From Candidatus Accumulibacter iunctus (GTDB taxonomy: Bacteria; Pseudomonadota; Gammaproteobacteria; Burkholderiales; Rhodocyclaceae): a stretch of DNA of 21,437 nt. Within the stretch, counting starts at the first letter, position 1; every line of letters begins with the position of its first letter. The notes under the pieces are model-generated. The model worked only from the letters and a program-made list of their open reading frames with translations, made no database searches and was not told the origin of the DNA. The DNA is taken from assembly GCA_002345025.1 (NCBI GenBank), contig DDUX01000019.1, positions 1-21,437 of the forward strand, written 5' to 3'. Shown here one piece after another: positions 1 to 11,200 of this stretch. The position numbers and the translations under genes are program-made.

Positions 1-606
1 CGAGGTGATCTGGCTGATCTCGGTGCTGCGCTGCTTTCGAGTTGCCGATCGGCCTGTTCCTCTGCGCCGTGCTGGTGATCATCGTGCTCTGGCCGGAAGT
101 CAAGCCCGTCTGGCGTTGGGTGCTGCTCATCGGCCTCGCCGTCTACGGCTACCGGCTGGCCGGCATCTCGGTCGATTACGTCGAGGACTACCGGCGCGTC
201 ATGCGCAACTTCTACGGCCAGTTGCGCATCGACGACGTCAGCGAGGACGACCTCGGCATCAAGCGCAGGATGTTCCACGGCCGAATCAATCAAGGCGATG
301 CAGTCCTACCTGCGGCACATGAAGAGCGACGGGATCCTCGCCGTGCACATCACCAACCGCTACCTCGACCTGCAGCCGGTGGTCGCCGCTGCGGCCGCGA
401 AGTTGGGGCTGAGCGTTCTCGTCGTCGAACTCGAGCCGGCCGATGGCGACGTCTTCTGCCGCCGCTCGCTGTGGGCGCTGATCGTTCGACCCGAGCGCGC
501 GGCGAGCCTGCAGGCGGCGATCGCCGGCGCCCGGCCGCTGCCGCCGCGCGCCGGCTTCACGGCGTGGACGGACGGGTTCTCGAACCTGCTCGGGATCCTG
601 AAGTGA
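1..606 (+). pseudogene. Spermidine-synthase-like membrane protein, broken and 5' incomplete
   Basis: Two pieces of one family are visible in different frames. The first (about 39-292, third frame) encodes the end of a hydrophobic membrane region (PIGLFLCAVLVIIVLW) followed by the entry to a spermidine-synthase-like domain (RNFYGQLRIDDV, then MFHGRINQG). The second (about 295-606, first frame) encodes the end of that domain: YLRHMKSDGILAVHITNRYL, SLWALIVRPERA and a terminal WTDGFSNLLGILK. In relatives these are separated by the nucleotide-binding core with its acidic residues, which is missing here, so there is an internal deletion of probably more than 100 residues plus a frame change at about 290-298. 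The first 38 bases are open in yet another frame (stops at 6 and 15 in the frame of the first piece). Family assignment is by recalled motifs. The product should be non-functional. It converges on the hlyD-like gene, 57 bp away. Confidence 0.75.
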
Positions 607-663
607 TCGTCTCGGTGCCCGGCGAAGCGCTGCGCGACGACGACGCGGACCCGGAAGGCGAAA

Positions 664-2049
664 CTACCGCTCCCGCGCCGCCTCATGCCAGGCTTTCCTC
701 ACCGGCGACAGCAGGTACTCCGCGACCGTGCGCGTGCCGAGCATGATCTCGGCACTCGTTCGCATGCCAGCAGCGAGGCCGAAGCGGGCGCCGTCGATCT
801 CCAGATTCATCGCCTTGAGGGTCACCAGGGCCTTGTAGACCAGCGGCTGCGCTTTCCTCTGTCCCCCTTCGTTCGGCGCCGCGCCGCCTCCCATCCCGCC
901 GTCCGCCGCATCAGCGCTGACGTGTTCGACCGTACCTTCCACCATGCCGTACTTCTGGAACGGAAAAGCGGCGAACTTGAGCTTGACTGGCTGCCCCTGG
1001 CGTACGAAGCCGATGTCCTCGTTGCTGATCCAGACCTCGGCGCGCAGCGTCTCTTCCGTCGGCAGCAGCGTCAGCAGCACGGTGCCGGGCTGCACGACGG
1101 TGCCGGTGGTGTGCGTCGCGAGTTCCTTCACCACACTGTCCTGGCTCGCCCGGAGTTCGAGCAGATCCTTGCGGTGGGCCTGCTTCGCGCGCTCCTGCGC
1201 CAGCCTGTCGACGGTGGCTTGCGCCTCGCTGCGTTCGGCATGCAGGCTGCGCCGGTAGTCGGAGTCGAGTTGGGCGAGCTTCTTCTCGGACTGGGCGATG
1301 CTCGCCCTGGCCGATTCGATGAGGTGGGCCTGGGTCTTGAGTTCCTGTTCCTTCTCGATGCGCTCGCGCCTCTTGTCGCTGGCCATCAGGCCGCCGGCGA
1401 AGCCGTCCTTCACCAGCTTGTCGTAGGCCTTGTCCTGTTCGCGGTAGTGCGGCAGGATTTCGGCGAGCTTGTTCTGCACCTGTTGCGCCGAGGCGAGTTC
1501 CGCCTTCGTCTTGAGGAGACGGCTCCGCTCTTCGGCCAGTGCCGCCTCGATGGCCGCGCGGTTGGCGCGGTACTGGGCGTCGATTTCCCCGGCGAGCGCC
1601 GGTGGGTCGTCGGGTTCGGGTCGGAAGGGCGTGCCGCCGAGTTCTGCGTCGATGCGGCGCAGCGCCAGGCGTCTACGCTGCCAATCGGCTTCGATCGACT
1701 GTGCATCGGCTTCGGTGATGAGGGTATCCATGCGCATGAGCACCTGGCCTGCCTTCACGGTCTCGCCTTCGCGGACACGGATTTCCTTGACGATGCCGGC
1801 CTCCGCCGGCTGTACGATCTTGAGGTAGCTCTGCGGTACGAGCTTGCCGTCGGCGACGGCGACGATGTCGAGCCGTCCGAGCAGCGCCCAGAGGATCAGC
1901 AGGCCGAGCATGCCGGCGAGCACGCGCAGGACGGCGCGACCCAGCGGATTGGGCGGCGCCTCCTGCAGGCGCAGGAGCGGCGGCGAGAAGTCGTGGTAGT
2001 CCGGCGTCGCGGGACTGGCGATCACAGGGAGCTTGAGCGGTAGTTTCAT
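664..2049 (-). CDS. HlyD-family periplasmic adaptor (membrane fusion protein) of a type I secretion system
   Basis: This 461-residue protein has the full plan of a T1SS adaptor, which links the inner-membrane ABC exporter to an outer-membrane TolC-type channel. It has a short cytoplasmic N-terminus; one membrane segment at about 40-58; a first lipoyl-like half at about 76-109 (IVQPAEAGIVKEIRVREGE); a long charged, Ala/Glu/Gln-rich helical hairpin at about 110-300; the second lipoyl half with GTVVQPGTVLLTLLP at about 316-330; and a beta-barrel part ending in the typical AEYLLSPVRKAWHEAARER tail. Length and order match the HlyD/PrtE/LapC group. A Gly-rich insert at about 380-397 in the beta part is unusual. 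It is the last gene of the minus-strand secretion cluster, 195 bp after the giant substrate gene. No strong ribosome site is seen before the ATG at 2049. Assignment is secure; the exact name is not. Confidence 0.95.
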   Translation of the reverse strand: MKLPLKLPVIASPATPDYHDFSPPLLRLQEAPPNPLGRAVLRVLAGMLGLLILWALLGRLDIVAVADGKLVPQSYLKIVQPAEAGIVKEIRVREGETVKAGQVLMRMDTLITEADAQSIEADWQRRRLALRRIDAELGGTPFRPEPDDPPALAGEIDAQYRANRAAIEAALAEERSRLLKTKAELASAQQVQNKLAEILPHYREQDKAYDKLVKDGFAGGLMASDKRRERIEKEQELKTQAHLIESARASIAQSEKKLAQLDSDYRRSLHAERSEAQATVDRLAQERAKQAHRKDLLELRASQDSVVKELATHTTGTVVQPGTVLLTLLPTEETLRAEVWISNEDIGFVRQGQPVKLKFAAFPFQKYGMVEGTVEHVSADAADGGMGGGAAPNEGGQRKAQPLVYKALVTLKAMNLEIDGARFGLAAGMRTSAEIMLGTRTVAEYLLSPVRKAWHEAARER

Positions 2050-2131
2050 CGGTCGTCTGGCAGAGCTTTGGTTACACAGGGGCGTCTTCCCGGTACGCTG
2101 GCTGGCTCAGGACAAGCCTACCGCAGGCAGA

Positions 2132-2144
2132 GCCGGATTCCGGC
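2132..2144. repeat. Perfect 13-bp dyad, copy 1 (GCCGGA-T-TCCGGC)
   Basis: GCCGGATTCCGGC is two 6-bp arms around one base. An identical copy lies 44 bp away at 2176-2188, both inside the 195-bp gap (2050-2244) between the end of the giant gene and the start of the hlyD-like gene. There is no T-run after it, so a simple intrinsic terminator is unlikely. It could be an operator pair, a REP-type element or an RNA stabiliser between the two genes. Nothing else was recognised in this gap, apart from a GCGAAGCCGGTATGACG stretch at about 2221-2237 that also resembles REP-type repeats. Confidence 0.6.
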
Positions 2145-2175
2145 GACGTCACACGGCGCCCACGGGATGCGCCTT

Positions 2176-2188
2176 GCCGGATTCCGGC
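2176..2188. repeat. Perfect 13-bp dyad, copy 2 (GCCGGA-T-TCCGGC)
   Basis: Identical in sequence to the dyad at 2132-2144, with a centre-to-centre distance of 44 bp, close to four helical turns. It sits 57 bp after the stop codon of the giant RTX gene as read on the minus strand. Confidence 0.6.
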
Positions 2189-2244
2189 TCGCGCGCAGCC
2201 CGGTTGATCCCAGGCCTGCCGCGAAGCCGGTATGACGCTCATCG

Positions 2245-5200
2245 TCAGGACAGGCGCACGCTCCCTTCCTGAATTGCCGCGAGCGGCCGCAGCGTCTGCG
2301 CCTGCGCACCAAAGCCGGCGTCGCCGATCACCTGTTGGGCCGAAGTCAGTCCGATGCCGGTCAACGTGCCGTTCTTCCCATACTGGTAGGCGAGATCGCC
2401 GCCGACGGCAGCGCTGTCCGAGCCGGCCAGTTGGAAGGTGGCAAGCGCGTTGGTCAGCGCCCAGGTGGTGAGGCCGGGGTTGGCGGCACGGGCGGCGTCG
2501 AAGGCACCGACCAGACCGGAGAAGTTGAAACTCTCGATCTTCTGGTCCTTCAGCGGATCGCTGCCGCCTTGGGCAAAACCCGCCATCGCTTCGGCGATCA
2601 CCTGCAGCTTGAGTACCGGTGTCGACGGCGCGGCGGCGTACCAGTCCTTGAACGTGATCTGGTCGGTGCCACCGGTCTTCAGTACCAGGTCGTTGCTCGA
2701 CTTGCTGAAGCTGAGGTCGGCGTAGGCGAGGTCGCCGCCGAGGGACAGCGTGTCGCCGCCGGTACCTCCGGTGGCGAACGTGTCCTGCCCGTCGCCCTTG
2801 TTGAAGAGGAGGACGTCGTCGCCGCCGGCGGTGCTGTAGGTGTCGTTGCCGAGGCCGCCGCGGAAGAGTTCGGCCGCAGCGCCACCGTTGATCGTATCCG
2901 TGCCGGCACCGCCGTTGAACAGCGCCGTACCGGCAGTGTCGGTCAGGGTGTCGTTGCCGTCGCCGCCTTCCAGGATGTCGTCACCGGCAGCGCCGTTCAG
3001 GACGTTGTTGCCGGTGTTGCCGCGCAACAGGTTCGCGAGATCATGGCCCGTGCCGTTGAGCGCCGAGGAGCCCGTCAGGACCAGCGCTTCAACGTTGGCA
3101 GCCAGAGTCAGGGTGACGCTGCTGTTGACCACGTCGATGCCTTCGCCGGCGCTTTCCGTCACGATGTCGGCGGCGCTGTCGACGGTGTAGCTGTCGTCGC
3201 CGCTGCCGCCGATCAGAGTGTCGGCAGCGGCTCCGCCGTTCAGGGTGTCGTTGCCGGCACCGCCGGTGAGGGTGTTGGCCCCGCTGTTGCCGGTCAGGAG
3301 GTTGTTGAGGTCGTTGCCGCTGCCGTTGATCGCCGTGCTGCCGGTCAGGGTCAGGTTTTCCAGGTTGGCAGACAATGCGTAGGTGACGCCAGCCTGCACG
3401 AGATCGGTGCCTGCACCGGCAGCCTCGATCACCACATCCGCCGTGTTGTCGACCACGTAGGTGTCATCCCCGGCACCACCTTGCATCGTGTCGGCGCCGC
3501 TGCCGCCGGAGAGGGTGTTGTTGGCACCGTTGCCGATGATCAGGTTGGCCAGGGTGTTGCCGGTGCCGTTGATGGCCGCGGCACCCGCCAGCGTGAGGTT
3601 CTCGAGGTTGCTGGCGAGCGTCCACGTGACGTCGGCGATGACCGTGTCGGTTCCGGCGCCGGAGCCTTCGGTCACGGTATCCCCGGTGCTGACGTAGTAG
3701 GTGTCGTTGCCCGCCCCTCCGACGAGGGTGTCGGCGCCAGCGCCGCCGTCGAGGATGTTGTCGGCGCTGTTGCCGGTGAGGGTATTGGCCAGGTCGTTGC
3801 CGGTGCCGTTGATGGCGCTGGTGCCGGTCAGGGTGACGTTCTCGACATTGGCGGCCAGGGTATGGGTAATGCTCGATTGCACCAGGTCGGTACCTTCGCC
3901 GGCCACTTCGATAACCACGTCGCCGGCATTGTCGACCACGTAGGTATCGTTGCCGGCGCCGCCGGTCAGACGGTTGGCGCCGGTATTCCCGGTCAGCACG
4001 TTGGCGAGATCGTTGCCGGTGCCGTTGATGTTGGCCGTTCCCGTCAAGCTCAGGTTCTCGAGGTTGGCGGCGAGGGTGTAGGTGACGCTCGACTGGACCA
4101 GATCGGTACCCTCGGCAGCATTTTCCGTCACCACATCGCCCGTGTTATCGACGACATAGGTGTCGTTGCCGGCGCCGCCGATCAGGGCGTCGGCGCCGGT
4201 GCCCCCGTCGAGCACATTGCTACCGCTGTTGCCGGTCAGCGTATTGGCAAGGGTGTTGCCCGTACCGTTGATCGCACTCGTGCCCGTCAGCGTCAGGTTT
4301 TCGACGTTGGCGGCCAGCGTGCAGGTCACGCTGGACTGCACGAGGTCGGTACCGGCACCCGAACCTTCGCTGACCACATCGGCGGTGTTGTCGACGATAT
4401 AGGTGTCGTTGCCGGCGCCGCCGATCAGGGTGTCGGCACCCGTACCGCCGTCGAGCACGTTGTTGCCGCTGTTGCCGGTCAGCGTATTGGTGAGGCTATT
4501 GCCGGTGCCGCTGATGTTTGCTGTTCCGGTCAGGGTCAGGTTCTCGACGTTGGTGGCGAGCGCGTAGGTCACGCTGGACTGCACGAGGTCGGTGCCGGCA
4601 TTGGAGCCTTCGGTAACGACATCGCCCGCGTCGTCCACCCCATAGGTGTCGTTGCCGGCACCGCCGACCAGGGTATCGGCACCGGCGCCGCCGTTGAGGG
4701 TGTTGTTGCCGCTATTGCCGGTGAGCAGGTTGGCAAGATCGTTGCCGGTGCCGTTGATGGCACTCGTTCCGGTGAGTGTCAGGTTCTCGATGTGGGCAGC
4801 GAGCGTGTACGTGACGCTCGACTGGACGAGATCGGTCCCTTCGCCCACGTTTTCGACGACCACATCGCCCGCAGCATCGACGACGTAGGTGTCGTTGCCG
4901 GCGCCGCCGATCATCGTGTCGTTGCCTGTGGCGCCGGACAGCGTATTGTTGCCGCTGTTGCCGGTCAGCACGTTGGCCAGCGTGTTGCCGGTGCCGTTGA
5001 TGGCTGCGGAACCGGTGAGCGTGAGATTCTCGACGTTGCTGGCCAGGGTAAGGGTGACGCCGGACTGGACGAGATCAATGCCGGCGCCGGCCGCTTCGGT
5101 CACCACATCGCTGGCGCTGTCGACGAGGTAGATGTCGTCGCCGGCGCCGCCAATCAGCGTGTCGTTGCCCGCACCACCGTCGAGGATGTTGTTGCCGCCG

Positions 5201-8200
5201 TTGCCGGTAAGCGTGTTGTTCAGGGCGTTGCCGCTGCCGTTGATGGCGCTCGTGCCCGTCAGCGTCAGGTTCTCGACGTTCGCGGCGAGGCCATGGTTCA
5301 GGCTCGACTGGACGGTATCGGTGCCTGCGCCGGCGTTCTCCGTCACGACGTCGCCCACGTTGTCGACCACGTAGGTATCGTTGCCGGCGCCGCCGATCAG
5401 GCTGTCGGCGCCAGCGCCGCCGGATAGCGTGTTGTTGGCGCTGTTGCCGGTGAGCACGTTGTCGAGCGTGTTGCCGGTGCCGTTGATGGCCGAGGTGCCC
5501 GTCAGGGTCAGGTTCTCGACCTCGCTGGCGAGCGTCCAGGTGACCCGCGACTGGACGAGGTCCGAGCCGCCGCTTGCCGCTTCGATGACCACATCACCGG
5601 CACTGTCGACCACATAGGTGTCGTCGCCAGTACCGCCGGCCATCGTGTCGTTGCCCGTGCTGCCGTTGAGGATGTTGTTGCCGCCATTTCCGGTCAGCGT
5701 GTTGTTCAAGGCGTTGCCGGTGCCGTTGATGGCCGCGGCGCCGGTCAGGATGAGGTTCTCGACGTCGTCCGCCAGGGTGTGGGTCGCGCTCGACCGGACG
5801 AGGTCGGTACCCTCGCCGGGGTTCTCCCAGACGACCTCGCCCGCGTCATCGACGATGTAGGTATCGTTACCGGCGCCGCCCGCAAAAGTATCGAGCCCGC
5901 TTCCACCGTCGAGAACGTTGTCGGCGGAATTGCCCGTCAGGCTATTGTCCCGGGAGTTGCCCGTGCCGTTGATCGCGTCTGCCCCGATCAGAGCGAGGTT
6001 TTCGAGGTCGGTGGCCAGCGCATGGGACAGGCTCGACTGGACGAGGTCCGTTCCCTCGTCGGCATTCTCGACGATGACGTCGCCGGGGCTGTCGATGACG
6101 TAGGTGTCATTGCCGGCGCCGCCGAGCATCGTGTCGTTGCCCGTGCCGCCGTCCAGCGAATCGCTTCCGTCTCCGCCGTCGAGCAGGTCATTGCCGCCGT
6201 TGCCGGTCAGCGTGTCGTTGCCGGCAAGACCGTAGAGTCGGCTGTCGCTGTTGTCCGCGGCAATCAGGACGTCGTCGCTGGGCGTGCCGCTCACTGTGAG
6301 GTTGCTGGTCATCGTGGCGCGAGTCCACGTCACTCCGCCGGCAAACTCGATCAGATCGATCTTGCTGGCATCATCGACGAAATAATTCCTGACTCGTATC
6401 GATTCGCCGGAATCCGTTATCACGACCATCAGGTCATTGCCATCGACTCTTTCGACCCGGATGTCCCCAGGATTGATACCCTCCAGCTTCAGCCTGTCGG
6501 TTCGTCCGAGTGCGGGATCGACATTGTGGATCGAGTCGCTGCCATCGCCACGCCCGAAGACGTAGGTATCGTTGCCGCTGTCGCCGTAGATCGAATCGTC
6601 GCCGACTCCGCCGACAAGGGTGTCGTCACCGTCGCTTCCGACAAGCGTGTCGTTGCCGGTTCCGCCAGCAACGGCATCGTTGCCGATTCCTCCGTACAGA
6701 TAATCCTCGCCGCCACCGCCGAAGAGGGAGTCGTCGTTGCTCGCGGCGCTTGGCGAATCGATATACCAGCCGCCGTAGAGCTGGTCGTTGCCGTCGCCGC
6801 CGTCGAGCGTATCGTCTCCGTCAGAGCCGATCAGGGTATCGGCATCGGCACCACCGTTCAGCAGATCATTGCCGGAGCCGCTGTAGAGGTAATCGTCGCC
6901 GGCACCCCCGTCGAGAACATCACTTCCATCAGCACTCGACAGCGTGTCGTTTCCGGTTCCACCGTCAAGGACATTGTTTCCGCCGCCGACGGTAAGACTG
7001 TCGTTGCCTGCACCACCGGACAGCAAGTGGCCGCCCCAATGGCCGACCAGCGTGTCGTTGCCACCCAGGCCATAGGCCTTGCCACCGGAAAAGGGTCTGG
7101 TCGAAAGGTAGTCGTCGCCTTCGGTGCCGATGACCGTCACATTGCCCTGCATCGCCGTCTGGTTCCACATCGTCCCGTCGGCAAAGAGCAGGCGGTCGAT
7201 GTTGCCGTAAGTGCTTGCCACGAATCCCTTGATGGTGAGCGTTTCGTTCGTGTCGATGATCGTCACGAGCAAGTCATTGCCGGCTTCCGTCAGCCGAACG
7301 TCGGCTGCATTGAGGCCTTCGAGTCGCACCGTATCGACGTGGGCGCCAGCGAAATCGGTACAAAGGATCGCGTCGTTGCCACCGCCGCGTCGCAGCACGT
7401 AGGTGTCGCTGCCGACGCCACCGTCCAGTGTGTCGCTGCCGCCTCCGCCATCCAGCGTGTCGTCACCTTCGCCGCCATTCAAGACATTGCTCATCGCGTT
7501 GCCGAAGAGGGCGTTGGCCATCGCGCTGCCGCTACCGTCGATCGCCGCGGTGCCGGTGAGGACGAGGGTCTCGACGTGGTCGGAGAGTGTGAAGGAGACG
7601 CTCGAGTGCACCTGGTCCGCGCCCGCGTCCACGCCTTCGAATACGCGGTCGCCTGCATCGTCAACGAGGTAGGTGTCGTCGCCGGCCATACCGTGCATCG
7701 TATCGGCCCCGGCACCGCCATCGACAACGTTGCTTGCGGAATTCCCCTCCAGATGGTTGTCGAGGGCGTTGCCGGTCGCATCGGCAGCGTCGGTACCCAC
7801 CAGCACGAGGCCTTCGATGTTGCTGCCCAGCGTGTGGGAGAACGCGGCATGAACCCAATCGGTCCCTTCATCCGCGTTCTCGATCACCGCATCGCCGGCA
7901 CCGAGCAGGTAGTGATCGTCACCGAGGCCGCCAGCCAGGACGTTGGCTGCCGTGTTCTGCGTGCCGTCAAGGGTATTGTTCAACGCGTTGCCGGTTCCGG
8001 AAACGCTCACCGATCCGCTCAGGACCAGGTTTTCCAGATCGGCTCCGAGGGTATGGGACTGCGATGTTTCGACGGTGTCGTAACCCTGGCTGTCTTCAAT
8101 GACGTCGAGCAGACTGTCCACGACGTAGGTGTCGTCGCCCGCACCACCGCGCAAGGTATCGTCGCCTGCCACGCCATCAAGCCGGTTGCTGCTCGAATTC

Positions 8201-11200
8201 CCGGTCAGGATGTTGTTCTGTGCGTTTCCGGTGCCGCTGGCCGACCCTGCCGATTCGGCAATCACGAGGTTTTCGACGTGGTCCGCAAGGGTATGGCTTG
8301 CGCCCATCACGACAGCGGTATCGTGCCCGCCGTCGGCCGCTTCGACGATCGCATCGAGCGTATCGACGTAGTAGGTGTCATCGCCATCGAGGCCGATCAA
8401 TACATTGGCGGCAGCATTCTGCGATCCATCGAGCCCGTCGTTGCCGGCGGTCCCGGTTCCCGTCGTGGCAGCACTGCCACTCAGGATCAACCTTTCGATG
8501 TTGCTCGCCAGGGTGTGGCTCGCCGAGGTGACCACCGTATCGTTGCCATCGTCCGTCATCTCGACGACCGAATCGCCCAGCCCAAGAACGTAGGTGTCGT
8601 CCCCGGATCCGCCAACCAGTTGGTTGGCGCCGCTGCTCTGCGAACCGTCGAGGAGGTTGTTGCTGCTGTTGCCGGTACCCGTGTCGTCGCCGACGCCGGT
8701 GAGGACCAGGTTTTCCAGTTCCGCACTCAGGCTGTAGGCCAGCGTGCTGTAGACCGTATCGGTGCCTGCCGTATCGACGACGAGGTCGCCGCCGTCGTCG
8801 ACGTGGTAGACATCGTTCCCCGTGCCACCGATCATCGTGTCTGCACCCGTATCGCCATCGAGCACGTTGTCGCCCGCGTTGCCAGTCAATCTGTTGTTCA
8901 ACGCGTTGCCTGTGCCGCGCAAGGCATATTGGTTGTAATAGCCATGGCCGGAGTTGATGCGGAAGGTTTCCAGCACCAGGTTTTCCACGTTCGCAGAGAG
9001 CACGTGGTCGTAAACGCTATAGACCGTATCGACGCCTTCGTTCGCCGCTTCGATGATGGCGTCGCCCTCCATGGGCGGTCGCTGGTAGAAGTAGGTTGGC
9101 CCTTGGGTTGCGTTGAACAATGTCCGTTCCGGATCCAGGTAATAGGCGTCGTCACCCTCGCCGCCCAGCAGCGTATCGGCGCCTCCTCCGCCATAGAAAG
9201 TGTCGTTGCCGTCCAGGCCGTAGAGCACGTTGCCGAACTCATTGCCATGCAGCAGGTTGTCCAGGTGGTTGCCGGTGCCGCTGCGCGCGGCACTTCCCTG
9301 GGCCAGTTCGAGCGTCCCTACGCCATCGTCCAGCACCCGGTCGATCGAACTGATGACACGAGAGTCCAACCCCTCGTCCGCATTCAGGAAGACGACCCTG
9401 TCGCCAGGGCTGTCAACGTATGCCGTGCTGCCGTCAATCTCGTAGCTTGGATCGTAGGCGGTTGGCGAACCAAAGCCGCTGCGGAAGATCACCGTGTCGT
9501 TACCACCGCCGGCGTCGATGACATCGCCTTCGCGGGCAATGATGATATTGTCGAGAGGATTGCCGACTACCGTCGCGTAACGCAGGGAGTTCCCCGTTAC
9601 GGTGAAATTCTCGACATGGGCAGCGATGACTGCGCCGATGCCATCGGTCGTGATCATCGTGTCCGTTCCTTCGCCGGCACTTTCCTGCACTGTCGTGCCG
9701 TACACGTAGTAGTACGTGTCATCGCCCAGGCCGCCGCGCAAGGTGTCGTTGCCGCCACCGCCCTTGAGTACATTGTTGCTGACGTTGCCAACGATCAGGT
9801 TGTTTGACGAGTTGCCCGTGCCATTGACGTTCAGCACGCCAGTCAAGCTCAGGTTCTCGAGGTTGGCGCCGAGGGTCCAGCTGACGGTCGACTGCACGGA
9901 GTCGGTTCCCTGGTTGGCCGCTTCGGCAATCGTGTCGAGCGTGTGATCCACCACGAACACGTCGTCGCCCGCCGTACCCGTCATGGCGTTCTGCGTTCCG
10001 GCGATCACGCGGCCGGCGATTTCCGCTGCACCCCATTCCGTCGTGTCGGCAAAGCGGATCGTCTCGACCTGATGGCTGGCGTCGGTGAAGAACTCCTGGA
10101 CCGTCAGTTGGGTTGGGCTGCCATCGAGCACGGCGATGAGATCGTCACCCGCCCGGTACAGGCCGACGTTGGCGGCGGCAATCCCGTCAGCCAGTTCCAG
10201 GGTGTCACTGCCGCCGCCCGCGAACGTTTCGCCGATGATGTCCTGGCCATCGCCACGACCAAAGCGATAGACATCGTCGCCCGTGCCGCCTGCCAAGACA
10301 TCATTGCCGGTGCCACCGGCGAGCGTGTCGTTGCCGACCCCGCCGTCGAGCGCGTCGTCTCCGCTGCCGCCGGCGAGCCAGTCGCTCCCGCTGTAACCGT
10401 ACAGCGCATCGTTCCCTCCACGACCGTCGATCACGCTATCCCAGCGATCCCCACGAATGGTGTCGTCCGACTCGCCGCCGGTATCGAGCAAAGCGGTGAC
10501 GGTCGCCGGATTCCAGACCGTGCCATCGGCGAATTCGATGCGCTCGATGCGGTGGTAGTCATCCTGTCGCGTGAAGAAGTTGAAGACGTCGAGTGTGTGC
10601 GGTGCGTTCTTGAAGCCGATCTGGAGGTGGTCGTACTCCGAACCATAGTAGGTGTATCGCGAGAGGACGAGGTCACTCGCTGTGAGTTCGGGCGACACGA
10701 CGATCGTGTCGATATCCCCCGCGTCGCTGCCGAACTCGGAGATCGTGTCCCAGCCGCCTGCGCGCCCGAAGAGATAGGTGTCGCCGCCGAGGCCGCCCGA
10801 TAGCGTATCCAGCGAAGCCGCTCCACGGCCGTCGAGCGTGTCGGCACCAGCCCCCCCATGGAGCGCGTTGTTCCCTGTGCCGCCAGTCAGGGTGTCATCC
10901 CCGTCGTCGCCAGAGAGGTGGTCATCGCCCGCGTCTCCCAGAAGCAGGTCGTTGCCATCTTTTCCATAGAGCGTGTCGTTTCCCGCCAGGCCGCCGATGA
11001 GGTCATCGCCATCAAAACCGTCTATCTGGTCATTGCCGGCGGTTGCCGCAGCCAGCAGCACGCGTTGGCGGATCTGCGTTTCCGTCCACAGCGTCGCATC
11101 CGCGGCGAACTCGATGCGCTCGATGCGGGCCGCAGCGCCTGCGCCGGCGGCGTAGGCGCCGACGACGGTCAATTGATCGCCGGTTCCGGCAACCTGTAGG

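Noticed and set aside
685..2043. Plus-strand frame opposite the hlyD-like gene
   Set aside because: Nearly the full length of the minus-strand gene but with arginine/leucine-rich unfamiliar sequence. The minus-strand product is an unmistakable HlyD-type adaptor.
2335..5427. Long plus-strand open frame opposite the giant gene (about 1030 codons)
   Set aside because: It mirrors the 243-bp repeat of the minus-strand gene; its Val/Ala/Gly-rich translation has the same period and no independent family signature. GC-rich repetitive genes often leave the opposite strand open.
2985..6110. Possible CRISPR-like array because of the regular spacing
   Set aside because: The period is 243 bp with coding-type variation, an open frame throughout and no short repeat/unique spacer pattern.
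5779..9807. Plus-strand open frame of about 1342 codons
   Set aside because: Same reason: antisense of repeat arrays A and B and the modules between, with no recognisable domain or ribosome site.
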